Shown one piece after another: positions 26,001-34,636 of a stretch of 64,000 nt of DNA. Under the pieces are notes generated by a model. That model had not been told where the DNA came from. It made no database searches and worked only from the letters and a program-made list of their open reading frames with translations. Position 1 is the stretch's first letter, and each line of letters opens with the position of its first letter. A program made the position numbers and the translations under genes. Origin of the DNA: Heminiphilus faecis (GTDB lineage: Bacteria > Bacteroidota > Bacteroidia > Bacteroidales > Muribaculaceae); NCBI RefSeq assembly GCF_008728965.1, contig NZ_VSMC01000009.1, positions 1 through 64,000 of the forward strand, in the 5' to 3' direction.

Positions 26001-29000
26001 GTAATTGGACGTGACTGTATAGTTATGTCGGTCTCGGTAAGCATATTGCCGAAATGGTCGTAGGTATATTGGGTAACGGATGATGCGGGCGATGTATATT
26101 GCTTTATCTTATTGCGTCCTGCCGCATCGTAGACTTCGTATATAGTGACAGGCGCGACACCTGTGCCGGTACTACGGGTAGATGTTATGTTGCCGTACGT
26201 GTCATGGGTAAATGACGACTTTAGTGCCTGTGGAGTACCTGCATGTTCTGTCATAGACGTAACGTTGCCGTGACTGTCATATTCATAGAGAGTTTTGGCA
26301 GAGAACACATTGTTGTCGTCTTTATGTTTGCGACGTTTTGTCACAGAGGACGGTAACCATTTTCCGCCGTGTCGGGCATATCCGGCATAAACGGTGGTTT
26401 CATACATCGAAGTATTGTCATAATTGGTTGTCTGTTCGGTCATGACTCCTTTTGTCGAGTCGAAAGTATAGGCGGTCGAGGTGACGTTGCCGTCATAGTC
26501 CACTGTAACCGAAGAGGACGGGTGTGAATAGAAGTTATTGCCGACAGCGTTTATTGCGAAAGTTGTAGTCACGGTCATGGTATCGTTGCCGGCTACCTCT
26601 TTATGCTCTGTTGTAAGAGGTACATAATGCACGTTATCGCGTGATGTGGTCTTCGATATGACGGCGGTGTTAAGGGTGGGACATTCATCGGTGACGGAAG
26701 AAAATCCTAAAAGACCTCGTCCAGTCACGTGAATCTTAAGATCGGAATAAGTATAATCATGTTTTATGCGTCGGGAATTACCTATGTTTCTTGATGTGCT
26801 TGACACTAATGAAAGCGGTATCGTGTAGCTGTTTACAGGATAGCTGCTTGACTTCTCACCGGTATATATGCTTGGCTTTGACATCGGAGCGAATGTTATG
26901 CTGATGCCAGCCCCAGATCCGTCATTGATAAACCGAATTTTGCTTTCGGAGAAAAATGTTGATGATGTCCGGTAGACATTGAAGCCTGAAACCGGTGCTA
27001 TTTTCTGATTGGTATTAAGCTGTGACCCGCAGTTGATGATTTCGAAAGCTCCGTCGCCATCAAAATCGCCGGTAAAAATGTGACTCCGCGAAGCGGAGGA
27101 AACATTACTGCATGAATATTCGCTAATGAGCTTTAGCTTGGTACCGTCGGAATATAGCCAACGAGTTTTTGTATCGGAGCTTCCCGCTACTGCCACAAGT
27201 ACATCCGATAAACCGTCATGATCAATATCGCATACCGTCATTGAGCACGACTCTGCTTTATCGGACAAAGTGACACCTGTTATATCGGATTTTATGATTG
27301 AAAATGTTCCATTACCTTTATTTAACGCAGTATAAAGATATTGGTCCTTTCCGGTAGCATATACAAAATCGGTGAGTCCGTCGCCATTGAAGTCTCCCGG
27401 CGCTATACATACATGGTTTGAGAATGCAGTTCCGACAGCACACTTGGTCTCGGAAAAATGAGCGTCAGCGTCGTTGCCTCCGCTATTATAGTATATCTTA
27501 TATCCCGATTCATGTAAAAAAATTATATCTGGAAGTCCGTCATTATTGCAGTCGAAACAGAACATTTTTTTAGGCCATGACGGAAGTTTCCATTTGACCG
27601 TATTGTTGCTCGCATCTGTATTATCGGTATGATTCACAATGCCGCCGGAATATCCGGTTGCGTCGTTGTAATAGTCAAGATAGATGATTTCGTCCTTTCC
27701 GTCTCCGTCGATATCATTGATACAGTAAAGCGGAGCTTCATTGGATTTAAGCGCTATAGAGTACGGTATGTCCTTTTTTACAAATGAGTTATCAATCTTT
27801 TTACTGGAAATTATGTGATATGTAATGTAGTGTAACGATTGTATGTTGTGTAAATAAGGTACAAAAATGTCATTATAACCGTCACCGTCAAAATCGGCTA
27901 CCGTCGAGCCACAGAGCATGCTGCTTATATTGGCATGGTCTCCTGATTCGGGCAACACGATCGGAGCTGCCTCATTATATGATATCGCACCGGAGGGACT
28001 TACCTCACTCAATGAAATGTACACATAAGTTCTGTGTGTAAACGAAGAACCGCCGGGAGTAACGTCTGTTATAACTTTTACAAAAGATACTCTTATTATA
28101 TCGCTCACTCCGTCACCGTTAAGGTCTGATGACATAAAATTACGGTTTATTTCTTTTATATAGCTTGTGTTGTTTTCTGTGGCCGCATTTAAGATATAGG
28201 CTGACGTACTTGGAGCCGGAGTAGGATTCCACCTGAAAATGACAGGAGCAAGTTTGCTCCCCGAACCGTTCTGGACATCTATTGAGGTAAGACGGGTGAA
28301 ACGTCCAGTACTATTATCGGAGGTGGAATCATAGGTCAACAGATATTTACGGTAAACGTTGCCGGCTGTTGATGTGGTTACCGATTTTATACAGCGGTTT
28401 ATGCTTCCGGCACAATCTTCAATCATAAATTTGCGGCTGTTATCGCCAAGAGACTGATATTCAAATGCTACGGTGCTGACGACATTGCTATTTGCAACGC
28501 TATTGTTCATGCCGTATGATATAAGTGTGGGATACAGTGTGAGATTTTCCCGGTCATAATCAAATGTCGCATAATTTCCGTTGTGGTCTTTGATAAGGGA
28601 AAGATGCCATGATGCAGTACGTCCTAAACCTTTGCTATTGACATAATTGTTTCGAGAAGTAGCGCTGCGGCCATATTCATAAGTCATTCCATCGGAAGTG
28701 GTGACCTCAAACCATACAGACTGTCCTGAACCATTAAGCGTGATTACTGTAAACGGATCGTTTTCCGGACTATATACCGCACCATCCTGTCCGTGATTAC
28801 CCGAAACAAGAACAAGCCTCTTCCCGTCAAGCAATAGGTTATCTGTGTCAGTATAACTTACCCCACGGCTTTCTCCATCATGATACAGGTCTTTGCCTGT
28901 ACGTGATATCGATGACAGGCCTTTAATGTTAACTCCATATCCCGCAAGTCCGTATCCTGTTGTAAAACTATTATAGGTCAATCCTATATCGGGGGTGAGA

Positions 29001-29758
29001 ATATGCTTGGGCATATTAATTGGCAATGTGTATGTGGCTGCCCCTTCGCTGACTTGAAATCCACCTGATGGTGCGCCCGACGCATATGACGATGATATAC
29101 TTTCAGGTGCCGGAATTATCGAGCCGCGATTAGGTGATGAACATTCAACTAATAACGTAATATCGGAATGTGTGCATATGCCGATTGATGTAAAGGGCTT
29201 TATGCCCAGTTCCTCGTCCTTTATATTTGTATCGGGATATTCCACCGCACCGCCATCATCATCAGTGAAGCCTGTATATTCTACAATATAATTTCCGGGG
29301 AATAAGATAACACTCTCATCTTCGATTGGTTCTGAAGCCATGTATCGATTGTCGGAATTTTTTGAGAAGCTCCATGACTGAGTGTGGCAGGCCCGTCGTA
29401 CTCCATCAACTATTTTGTAAAGTCTTATTGTGACCACCGCGTTTTGTGGTTCTTTAATTGGAGGATAGTCAATTGTTAAAGAAAAGGATTGGCACGTAAA
29501 TGTGGCCAAAATAGTGTCAGCTGCCTCTAATTCACGTGAAGGGTGAGTTGTGGTTGCCGATTCATTGTCTGTTATATAGTGCCGTAACGAAAAATCATAT
29601 GAATTTTCCGGATATAGACGAAGTAGTTCATCTGAAATATCAGTATTATAATCGTCTGACATGGCATACATTCCCGGGAATAAACAGAGTGAAAAGCAGA
29701 GTAGGCCACGAGTCATTTCAAGGCTAAAATTATTAATCATATTAGTAAAGAAAAACAT
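23075..29758 (-). CDS. Giant SpvB/FG-GAP/RHS polymorphic toxin
   Basis: 2227 residues. Hydrophobic export signal in the first ~35; Ig-like beta region ~80-200; SpvB-like domain ~225-520 (ATYTLPINMP...LTPDIGLTYNS); at least seven FG-GAP/VCBS calcium-type motifs ~540-900 (DLNGDGVSD, DFDGDGYND, DIDGDGKDE, DFNGDGLTD); RHS/YD repeats ~1150-1780; RHS-associated core ~1790-1908 (GRLYDPVLGRFFSID...NNPLKYRDASGEW); variable tail 1909-2227. This is the TcB/TcC-like plan in which a YD shell encloses a C-terminal effector. D1876 and D1903 sit where the self-cleaving aspartates of RHS/TcC cores lie. The tail resembles what I recall as polymorphic toxin type 23, unverified. Second gene of a 12.6-kb operon, 3 bases after a T9SS-tailed protein. 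Confidence 0.9.
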   Translation of the reverse strand: MFFFTNMINNFSLEMTRGLLCFSLCLFPGMYAMSDDYNTDISDELLRLYPENSYDFSLRHYITDNESATTTHPSRELEAADTILATFTCQSFSLTIDYPPIKEPQNAVVTIRLYKIVDGVRRACHTQSWSFSKNSDNRYMASEPIEDESVILFPGNYIVEYTGFTDDDGGAVEYPDTNIKDEELGIKPFTSIGICTHSDITLLVECSSPNRGSIIPAPESISSSYASGAPSGGFQVSEGAATYTLPINMPKHILTPDIGLTYNSFTTGYGLAGYGVNIKGLSSISRTGKDLYHDGESRGVSYTDTDNLLLDGKRLVLVSGNHGQDGAVYSPENDPFTVITLNGSGQSVWFEVTTSDGMTYEYGRSATSRNNYVNSKGLGRTASWHLSLIKDHNGNYATFDYDRENLTLYPTLISYGMNNSVANSNVVSTVAFEYQSLGDNSRKFMIEDCAGSINRCIKSVTTSTAGNVYRKYLLTYDSTSDNSTGRFTRLTSIDVQNGSGSKLAPVIFRWNPTPAPSTSAYILNAATENNTSYIKEINRNFMSSDLNGDGVSDIIRVSFVKVITDVTPGGSSFTHRTYVYISLSEVSPSGAISYNEAAPIVLPESGDHANISSMLCGSTVADFDGDGYNDIFVPYLHNIQSLHYITYHIISSKKIDNSFVKKDIPYSIALKSNEAPLYCINDIDGDGKDEIIYLDYYNDATGYSGGIVNHTDNTDASNNTVKWKLPSWPKKMFCFDCNNDGLPDIIFLHESGYKIYYNSGGNDADAHFSETKCAVGTAFSNHVCIAPGDFNGDGLTDFVYATGKDQYLYTALNKGNGTFSIIKSDITGVTLSDKAESCSMTVCDIDHDGLSDVLVAVAGSSDTKTRWLYSDGTKLKLISEYSCSNVSSASRSHIFTGDFDGDGAFEIINCGSQLNTNQKIAPVSGFNVYRTSSTFFSESKIRFINDGSGAGISITFAPMSKPSIYTGEKSSSYPVNSYTIPLSLVSSTSRNIGNSRRIKHDYTYSDLKIHVTGRGLLGFSSVTDECPTLNTAVISKTTSRDNVHYVPLTTEHKEVAGNDTMTVTTTFAINAVGNNFYSHPSSSVTVDYDGNVTSTAYTFDSTKGVMTEQTTNYDNTSMYETTVYAGYARHGGKWLPSSVTKRRKHKDDNNVFSAKTLYEYDSHGNVTSMTEHAGTPQALKSSFTHDTYGNITSTRSTGTGVAPVTIYEVYDAAGRNKIKQYTSPASSVTQYTYDHFGNMLTETDITIQSRPITRKFTYDGWNRPLSVTKPDGTAINYIRGWGAVDEYRYFVKSVESDGTTTVTWYDILGRETLVRSSAPGDITVAKASRHGINGLVSLIENHTGSLYTTTSYAYDRRGRIVSESFSNGKSRNYSYGNRSVTTDKNGRLRTVVNDAWGNVKSSTDPVSSVTYTYNSNGYPSKASSSGSTVTMAYDGAANRISMNDPDAGTTTYTYAADGSVLSQTDARGVTLTNTYDNLGRLSQRMTGDITTDYTYGTEGNSLNRLVRESVTGAAIAYTYDAYGRVLTTSHELAAKGTFTVTNEYNTDGQLSKATYPGGLIVEYEYDINGFMCAIKANNSEVWRLDSNDGITARSVALGTLITTRTLDSNGYPSSLDVERDPFVKGRRYSESIALGYDGATGNIISSSMSGRESYGFGYDELDRLVSVSTGKEVMTDIAYADNGNIIYKTGIGEYRYDSSKPHAVTEVDNTDGIIPSASISTDFNDAGMVSRIASGRLEMTFLYGPDGRRCISTLTNGGTTVRETIYAGNYEKITEQGATREFYYLEGNIIIVKSDGVFTPYYSFVDAQGSIVSVVDAEGNKVFSAEYDVWGVPHIGLNSIGLQRGYSGHEHHHEFGIINMNGRLYDPVLGRFFSIDNYVQAPTESQSFNRYSYCLNNPLKYRDASGEWFGIDDLLVSAISAVTGYLQSGFTTGHWGMSSIKRGISAGLSGWIGYNTCGAGAGLLGGSVGSYLKYSVANCIANHPMLSIPIPINDNVNLSLSPAFSLGANGLTAGVSAMASMQFGDWGFSLSAGAGNKYVGGDFAFSYDGWGAGYGLTHYYSETVQGNRLGSQNVGTISLLLRGVSIRVSNDLFGNKKHDRWRSSAVEIGFKDFTIGTYVTTNNGKKESNNNVNSKAEAPIWGENNDDKNGDSLGAWEKGEVFSAPFWIGFKSGNQIQRIGFSHKVVQNITQNGVHKGFAHTPYFLGYNYFNKGIFYQSGYNSPISIW
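23396..24127. repeat. ~730-bp duplication, copy 2 (inside RHS gene)
   Basis: Partner of 21565-22296 in direct orientation. It encodes RHS residues from Tyr1878 through the conserved part of the tail (to about TIGTYVTT). The short stretch beyond, encoding residues ~2122-2167, is the part that differs most from the displaced copy. Confidence 0.85.
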
Positions 29759-29761
29759 GAT

Positions 29762-30214
29762 TCAGTATTTGATGATTTTGAATGTGTCGACCTTATCACT
29801 GATTCTCACTTTAATAAAATAAAGTCCGGTAGGCATATGTGCTATATTCAGTTGCGTGGCAGAATCATATATGCGGGATTTGTTTAATAATACACCATAA
29901 GAATTGTATATAAGCAATTCTGCGTCTGATAGTATATCATAATTGCTTATAGTGACGTTCATAATGTCAGATACCGGATTGGGGTAAACCGATACGGTTA
30001 TATCCGGAAGTTTTGTAATAGTGCTAACAGGCTCATAACTCCGCGACTGCATGACTGCATTTGTCGCTTTATCGCGAAGTATGCGATTGCCTATGGCATC
30101 GTAATTGAAGGCAATTGTCTGTGATGACACTGTTTGATACGACATCATCGTAATAAGTCCGATAACGAGCTTATGTAAAAAGAAGCTGAAACCGATGTGT
30201 GGCCATGTGTTCAT
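29762..30214 (-). CDS. T9SS-sorted mini protein with a YD motif, first gene of RHS operon
   Basis: 150 residues. A signal peptide (to about residue 32) is followed by IAFNYDAIGNRILRDKA, a single RHS-type YD motif, then a Por/T9SS type A sorting domain: DITVSVYPNPVSD, ELLIYNSYGVLL, MPTGLYFIKV, FKIIKY. Proteins with this domain are exported by the type IX system and anchored to or released from the surface. Its stop lies 3 bases before the RHS start. It may be a docking or delivery partner for the RHS protein, which lacks a sorting domain; that is inference. Confidence 0.8.
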   Translation of the reverse strand: MNTWPHIGFSFFLHKLVIGLITMMSYQTVSSQTIAFNYDAIGNRILRDKATNAVMQSRSYEPVSTITKLPDITVSVYPNPVSDIMNVTISNYDILSDAELLIYNSYGVLLNKSRIYDSATQLNIAHMPTGLYFIKVRISDKVDTFKIIKY

Positions 30215-30278
30215 GAGAGGGGAGGTTAGGCGGATTAGGTATATTATAGAAATTTCATGCCATGTATTGGTTATTATC

Positions 30279-30286
30279 GCAAATAT
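30279..30286 (-). promoter_or_regulatory. Promoter of the RHS operon (-7 box)
   Basis: TATATTTG on the minus strand, with a TTG 20 bases upstream fitting the -33 element of Bacteroidota promoters. It lies 65 bases before the first start codon at 30214. No regulator gene adjoins it. The rest of 30287-30436 is A+T-rich and holds no gene. Confidence 0.6.
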
Positions 30287-30436
30287 AGGCGATTAAATTG
30301 TAATTTGCAATTAATTGCATTAAAATAATTATGGATTAGTGCTTTTGTCAATATTACTTGCTTTTATGTCTTGATTGACCTTCAGGATGACATCATGTTT
30401 TTTCAAATAAAATTGCAATGATAAAAAGATAATGAC

Positions 30437-30444
30437 TAATTTTG
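30437..30444 (+). promoter_or_regulatory. -7 box for glnS
   Basis: TAATTTTG matches TAnnTTTG and lies 30 bases before the glnS start at 30474. Confidence 0.5.
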
Positions 30445-30473
30445 TAATATAATAATTCAACTCATTAATCACT

Positions 30474-32177
30474 ATGGCTGAAATATCAGAAGAAATCAAT
30501 GAAGAGAAAGGCGGCTTGAACTTTGTAGAGCAAATAGTACATGACGATCTTGAAGCCGGTAAAAACGGAGGACGGCTAAACACTCGTTTCCCGCCGGAGC
30601 CTAACGGATACCTGCACATAGGTCATGCCAAGGCTATCTGCATGGATTTCGGTATTGCAGAAAAATTCGGCGGAACATGCAATTTGCGCTTCGATGATAC
30701 AAATCCGACAAAGGAAGATGTCGAATATGTCGACTCGATAAGGGAAGACATTCATTGGCTCGGTTTTGACTGGGGTGACCGAGAGTATTATGCCAGCGAT
30801 TATTTCCCACAGCTTTATGACCTTGCCGTGCGTATGATAAAGGAGGGTAAAGCTTATGTCGATCATCAGACATCGGAGCAGATTGCCGAACAGAAGGGTA
30901 CGCCTACGCAACCCGGAGTAAATTCGCCTTACCGTGATCGTCCGGTAGAGGAGAATCTTGACCTGTTCACTCGCATGAACGCAGGCGAGTTTGATGAAGG
31001 CACATATGTATTGCGCGCCAAGATAGACATGGCTTCGCCCAACATGCACTTCCGTGACCCAATAATGTACCGTATCATAAAATACCCGCATCATCGCACC
31101 GGAACTACGTGGAAGGTATATCCCATGTATGACTTTGCACATGGCCAAAGCGATTACTTCGAGGGGGTCACTCACTCCATATGCACATTGGAGTTTGTTC
31201 CTCACCGTCCGTTGTATGAATACTTTGTAAAAGAACTTGCCGATGAGAGCTATTGCCCGCGACAGATAGAGTTTAACCGATTGAACCTCACATATACAGT
31301 AATGAGCAAGCGTAAGTTGCTTCAGCTCGTTAAAGAAGGTCTTGTGGCCGGGTGGGATGACCCGCGTATGCCTACCATATCGGGAATGCGTCGTCGCGGT
31401 TTCACTCCCGCTTCCATCAAGAACTTCATAAACATGATCGGTTATACCAAGGTTGAAGCTCTTAACAGCATATCATTGCTTGAACATGCGGTAAGAGAGG
31501 ACCTTAACAAGGTAGCCACACGTGTGATGGCGGTCATAAATCCGGTTAAGGTCATAATAACGAACTATCCCGAAGGACAGGAGGAGATTCTTGAAATGGA
31601 AAATAATCCTGAGGATCCTGCGGCAGGTACTCACAAGATGACTTTCTCTCGTGAAATATATATAGAGCGTGATGACTTTATGGAGAACCCGCCGAAGAAA
31701 TTCTTCCGTCTTGCTCCTGACGGTGAAGTAAGGCTGAAAGGCGGCTACATAATAAAATGTACAGGATGTAAGAAAGATGCCGACGGCAATATTGAAGAGA
31801 TTTACTGTACATACGACCCCGATACACGTAGCGGTCTTCCCGGAAGCATGCGCAAAGTCAAAGGCACGCTCCATTGGGTATCGGCTGCTCACGCCACCGA
31901 TGCTACCGCACGGTTATATGACCGTCTGTTCTCGGTGGAGAATCCCGCGGAAGAGAAAGACAAAGACTTCCGTGAGATGCTTAATCCAGAGTCGCTGAAA
32001 GTCGTAACCGGTATAAAAATCGAGCCGTTCTTGGCCGAGAATGCCAAGGTGGGAGGACACTTCCAGTTTCAGCGTATCGGATATTTCACACTTGACCCAG
32101 ACTCGACACAGGACAATATCATATTCAATCGCACTATGCAATTGAAAGATACTTGGGAGAAACTGCAAAAAAAGTAA
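30474..32177 (+). CDS. glnS: Glutaminyl-tRNA synthetase
   Basis: 567-residue class Ib synthetase charging tRNA-Gln with glutamine. The HIGH motif appears as PPEPNGYLHIGHAKA and the KMSKS motif as VMSKRKL. GTHNTE-like recognition and the two C-terminal beta-barrel anticodon-binding domains follow. Length is typical of the bacterial enzyme. Presence of a direct GlnRS means charging need not go through GatCAB. The next gene begins 4 bases downstream, so a two-gene operon is likely. Confidence 0.97.
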   Translation: MAEISEEINEEKGGLNFVEQIVHDDLEAGKNGGRLNTRFPPEPNGYLHIGHAKAICMDFGIAEKFGGTCNLRFDDTNPTKEDVEYVDSIREDIHWLGFDWGDREYYASDYFPQLYDLAVRMIKEGKAYVDHQTSEQIAEQKGTPTQPGVNSPYRDRPVEENLDLFTRMNAGEFDEGTYVLRAKIDMASPNMHFRDPIMYRIIKYPHHRTGTTWKVYPMYDFAHGQSDYFEGVTHSICTLEFVPHRPLYEYFVKELADESYCPRQIEFNRLNLTYTVMSKRKLLQLVKEGLVAGWDDPRMPTISGMRRRGFTPASIKNFINMIGYTKVEALNSISLLEHAVREDLNKVATRVMAVINPVKVIITNYPEGQEEILEMENNPEDPAAGTHKMTFSREIYIERDDFMENPPKKFFRLAPDGEVRLKGGYIIKCTGCKKDADGNIEEIYCTYDPDTRSGLPGSMRKVKGTLHWVSAAHATDATARLYDRLFSVENPAEEKDKDFREMLNPESLKVVTGIKIEPFLAENAKVGGHFQFQRIGYFTLDPDSTQDNIIFNRTMQLKDTWEKLQKK

Positions 32178-32181
32178 ATGA

Positions 32182-33606
32182 ATGGATAGCGAACAGCGCC
32201 GTGTAAAAAAATTATACCAACAGTTCAGACGGGACCTGACAAAAGGGGAGATACCCTCCGATTATGACGAAAACGATTTAATCGAGATTTATGACTTCGC
32301 CTCTGATAACGGCGATGAATATATCCAGTTGTCGGTCCTTCTGAGCGCTGCTCGCATATATCCTGAAAGTGAGGAACTTTCGCAACGTCGCGGTTATTAC
32401 TTCTATGACCGTGTTTCGCTCGGTCAGGGAGCTTTAGATATGGCTGCGGTGCATAAAACGGATTCCGCATTGTGGGCCATATTATGGGAGCTTGTGCAAA
32501 TGCCACAACGTCAATATGACCCGGAGGAGGCGTTTGATGCTATTTTAAACCGATATTCCGACTATGATGACGAGACCATAATACAGCTTGTAGGCGCATG
32601 CTGTTATACTAACCTTTACGGTTGGCTCAAAAAACGGAAAAACGATATACAGAAACGCTGTCTGTATCCTGATACATTTCTCTATGAGCTAAGCGAGGAG
32701 GCTCATATACGGGGCGACAACAGCTATGCCGTGGAACTGCTTGAGGAGTTGACACGTATGGTGCCGTTCAATGCCTCATATTGGGTATTGCTGTCACAAT
32801 GCTATTTTGATCTGGATGATAAGGTTAATGCTTTGTCAGCTGTCGATTACGCACTTGCCATAGATGCCAAATCGACAAGTGCCCTTACACAAAAGATGAT
32901 TGTGCTTTTCAATATGAAAGGCGGTGTCGACGAGGCTATACGCATAGGTGCCGATATTATTAAAGATGTCACTTTTGATTTCGACCTGTTGTATCAGTAT
33001 GTATTCATGCTCTCATCGATTAGTGAGCATAAACGTGATGCGGCTGAATTGATGTCGGAGTATATTCACCGGTTTCCTGACAATAAAGATCTGATAGATC
33101 ATTTGCTTGAAATAGGGTTTGAAGACCTTAACCGCAGGGCTCTTGACCAATACTTCAGATATGATGCATCAGAGAGCGTGTGGATGGAATGGGCCAAGGA
33201 ATATCTCGAACTCGGGTCATATGAGGTATGTCGTGATATACTGATGTCGTATCTGACAAATTCCGGTTCTTTACCCGAATGGACGGCTTTGCTTGAGGCA
33301 TTATACAGACTTGGTGACTATCGTTTAATATGCAGGTTGCATGACATATATATGGTGTCTGATAACAATGTCTTGATTACAATGATGGACCGGCTTTTGT
33401 TGATGTTGGCCCATATAAGATGCGGAAAGACCGAGCCGGCATCACTTATGGCACGTTCTATTCTTGACACCGACATAACACATATACATAACTATGATAA
33501 GCGCATGCGATACGAAGGCATTAAACATGTGACGGCAAGAATAGCCGAAAATCTGTCGGCCTACGGGACCGACTTCGATATGGCGTCATCGGATCCGTTT
33601 AGTTAG
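32182..33606 (+). CDS. TPR-like helical-repeat protein
   Basis: 474 residues, cytoplasmic, no signal. Helical pairs with TPR-like spacing are visible from about residue 160 on (ASYWVLLSQCYFDLDDKVNALSA-type repeat, then AIRIGADIIKD and further pairs). No catalytic motif is recognised. It starts 4 bases after the glnS stop and is probably cotranscribed, though no functional link to tRNA charging is evident. It is likely a scaffold of unknown partner. Confidence 0.7.
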   Translation: MDSEQRRVKKLYQQFRRDLTKGEIPSDYDENDLIEIYDFASDNGDEYIQLSVLLSAARIYPESEELSQRRGYYFYDRVSLGQGALDMAAVHKTDSALWAILWELVQMPQRQYDPEEAFDAILNRYSDYDDETIIQLVGACCYTNLYGWLKKRKNDIQKRCLYPDTFLYELSEEAHIRGDNSYAVELLEELTRMVPFNASYWVLLSQCYFDLDDKVNALSAVDYALAIDAKSTSALTQKMIVLFNMKGGVDEAIRIGADIIKDVTFDFDLLYQYVFMLSSISEHKRDAAELMSEYIHRFPDNKDLIDHLLEIGFEDLNRRALDQYFRYDASESVWMEWAKEYLELGSYEVCRDILMSYLTNSGSLPEWTALLEALYRLGDYRLICRLHDIYMVSDNNVLITMMDRLLLMLAHIRCGKTEPASLMARSILDTDITHIHNYDKRMRYEGIKHVTARIAENLSAYGTDFDMASSDPFS

Positions 33607-33712
33607 CCGGCTATCGAAATAACCGAACGGAATTATCGAAAAAATCCTCTGCCGGTAGCCTTTATGTAAGTTGACTTATCTGTTATTTTGCCGATTATAA
33701 AAAATAAAGATT

Positions 33713-33877
33713 ATGTCAACTCAAATGTTATTCTGGTTTATTATCGTCGGCATAGCTATTATAGCTATAGCAGGTTACTTTATTTATAATGCCGATAAAC
33801 ATCGGGGCAGGCATTTCCATTATATAGATATTGATCATTATGATATCTACTGCGACGATGATGACTGCGAGGACTGA
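33713..33877 (+). CDS. 54-residue single-span membrane peptide
   Basis: A short ORF: MSTQMLFWF, then an Ile/Ala/Gly-rich transmembrane helix (~residues 6-25), then a His-rich and acidic tail (GRHFHYIDIDHYD, CDDDDCED). An A-rich stretch precedes the ATG. Its 3' end overlaps the start of the ThrE-N-like gene in a different frame. Coding potential is supported by the clear membrane/hydrophilic division and by possible translational coupling. The tail could bind metal. No family is recognised. Confidence 0.5.
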   Translation: MSTQMLFWFIIVGIAIIAIAGYFIYNADKHRGRHFHYIDIDHYDIYCDDDDCED

Positions 33878-34634
33878 AGCCGAGGAAACGAGCCGTTTTC
33901 TGGCAGATTATTCTTCTTGCCTGTGGAGCTACGGCGCTACATGTATAAGGATCACTAAAAATGTCAGCCGCATGGCTCTGCATTTCGGCTATAAGGTTGA
34001 CATGACAATATTTCCCAAACATGTGTCGGTGGCTGTTACCGGATTGGACAATGACGATTATGCGTTGTATACCTCGGCCATAGATTCTGTATCGGTAAGC
34101 TACAACGCTAATTCGCTGATGAGCAGACTTAGCTGGAAAGTGGCCGACGGAAAGTTGTCATTGCATGATGCCATGTCAGCGATGGATAAAATAAAACATA
34201 TGCCAAAAATGAGCATTTGGACGGTTATGTTGCTCGTAGTGCTTGCCAATGCCTCATTCTGTCGTCTGTTTGGCGGCGACATTATGGCTATGGGTATAGT
34301 GGCTTTTGCCACATTGTTGGGCTACACAGTCAAAAATATCTGCCTTACCAATGGTGTCGACTTGCGTATAACCGTTATAATAGCGTCATATCTTTCCGCA
34401 GTCATAGGCACGGCCGGATATCTATTTGACTGCACCGGCACCCCTGACATAGCCATCGGTACAAGTGTGTTGTATCTTATTCCGGGCATACCTTACATAA
34501 ATTCTGTAAGCGACATGCTTGACGGGCATTATCTGTGCTTTTTCAGTCGTATTATGCAGGCCGTTATACTTACCGGATGCATAGCAGCCGGGCTTACTTT
34601 AGGTTTTCTTACAATGAACATGGATGTTTTCTGA
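33840..34634 (+). CDS. Threonine/serine exporter, ThrE N-terminal half (YjjP-like)
   Basis: About 264 residues. The N-terminal ~110 residues are soluble (EETSRFLADYSSCLWSYGAT...VDMTIFPKHVSVAV, the DUF1212 pattern), followed by five hydrophobic helices with LYLIPGIPYINSVSDMLDG, the conserved PG-x-P signature. In E. coli the homologue YjjP works with YjjB to export succinate; corynebacterial ThrE, a fusion of the two, exports threonine and serine. The substrate here is not known. The start is uncertain: ATGs at 33840, 33858 and 33861 are all possible, the last best matching the family. Confidence 0.85.
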   Translation: MISTATMMTARTEAEETSRFLADYSSCLWSYGATCIRITKNVSRMALHFGYKVDMTIFPKHVSVAVTGLDNDDYALYTSAIDSVSVSYNANSLMSRLSWKVADGKLSLHDAMSAMDKIKHMPKMSIWTVMLLVVLANASFCRLFGGDIMAMGIVAFATLLGYTVKNICLTNGVDLRITVIIASYLSAVIGTAGYLFDCTGTPDIAIGTSVLYLIPGIPYINSVSDMLDGHYLCFFSRIMQAVILTGCIAAGLTLGFLTMNMDVF

Positions 34635-34636
34635 TA

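Noticed and set aside
28081-28140. FG-GAP motifs as evidence for an integrin-like adhesin
   Set aside because: They sit between SpvB and RHS regions, the normal TcB/RHS plan, so a toxin shell is the better reading.
17571-30214. Prophage or integrative element
   Set aside because: No integrase, transposase, tRNA target, phage structural gene or flanking repeats seen. The operon is bounded by ordinary promoter and terminator sequences.
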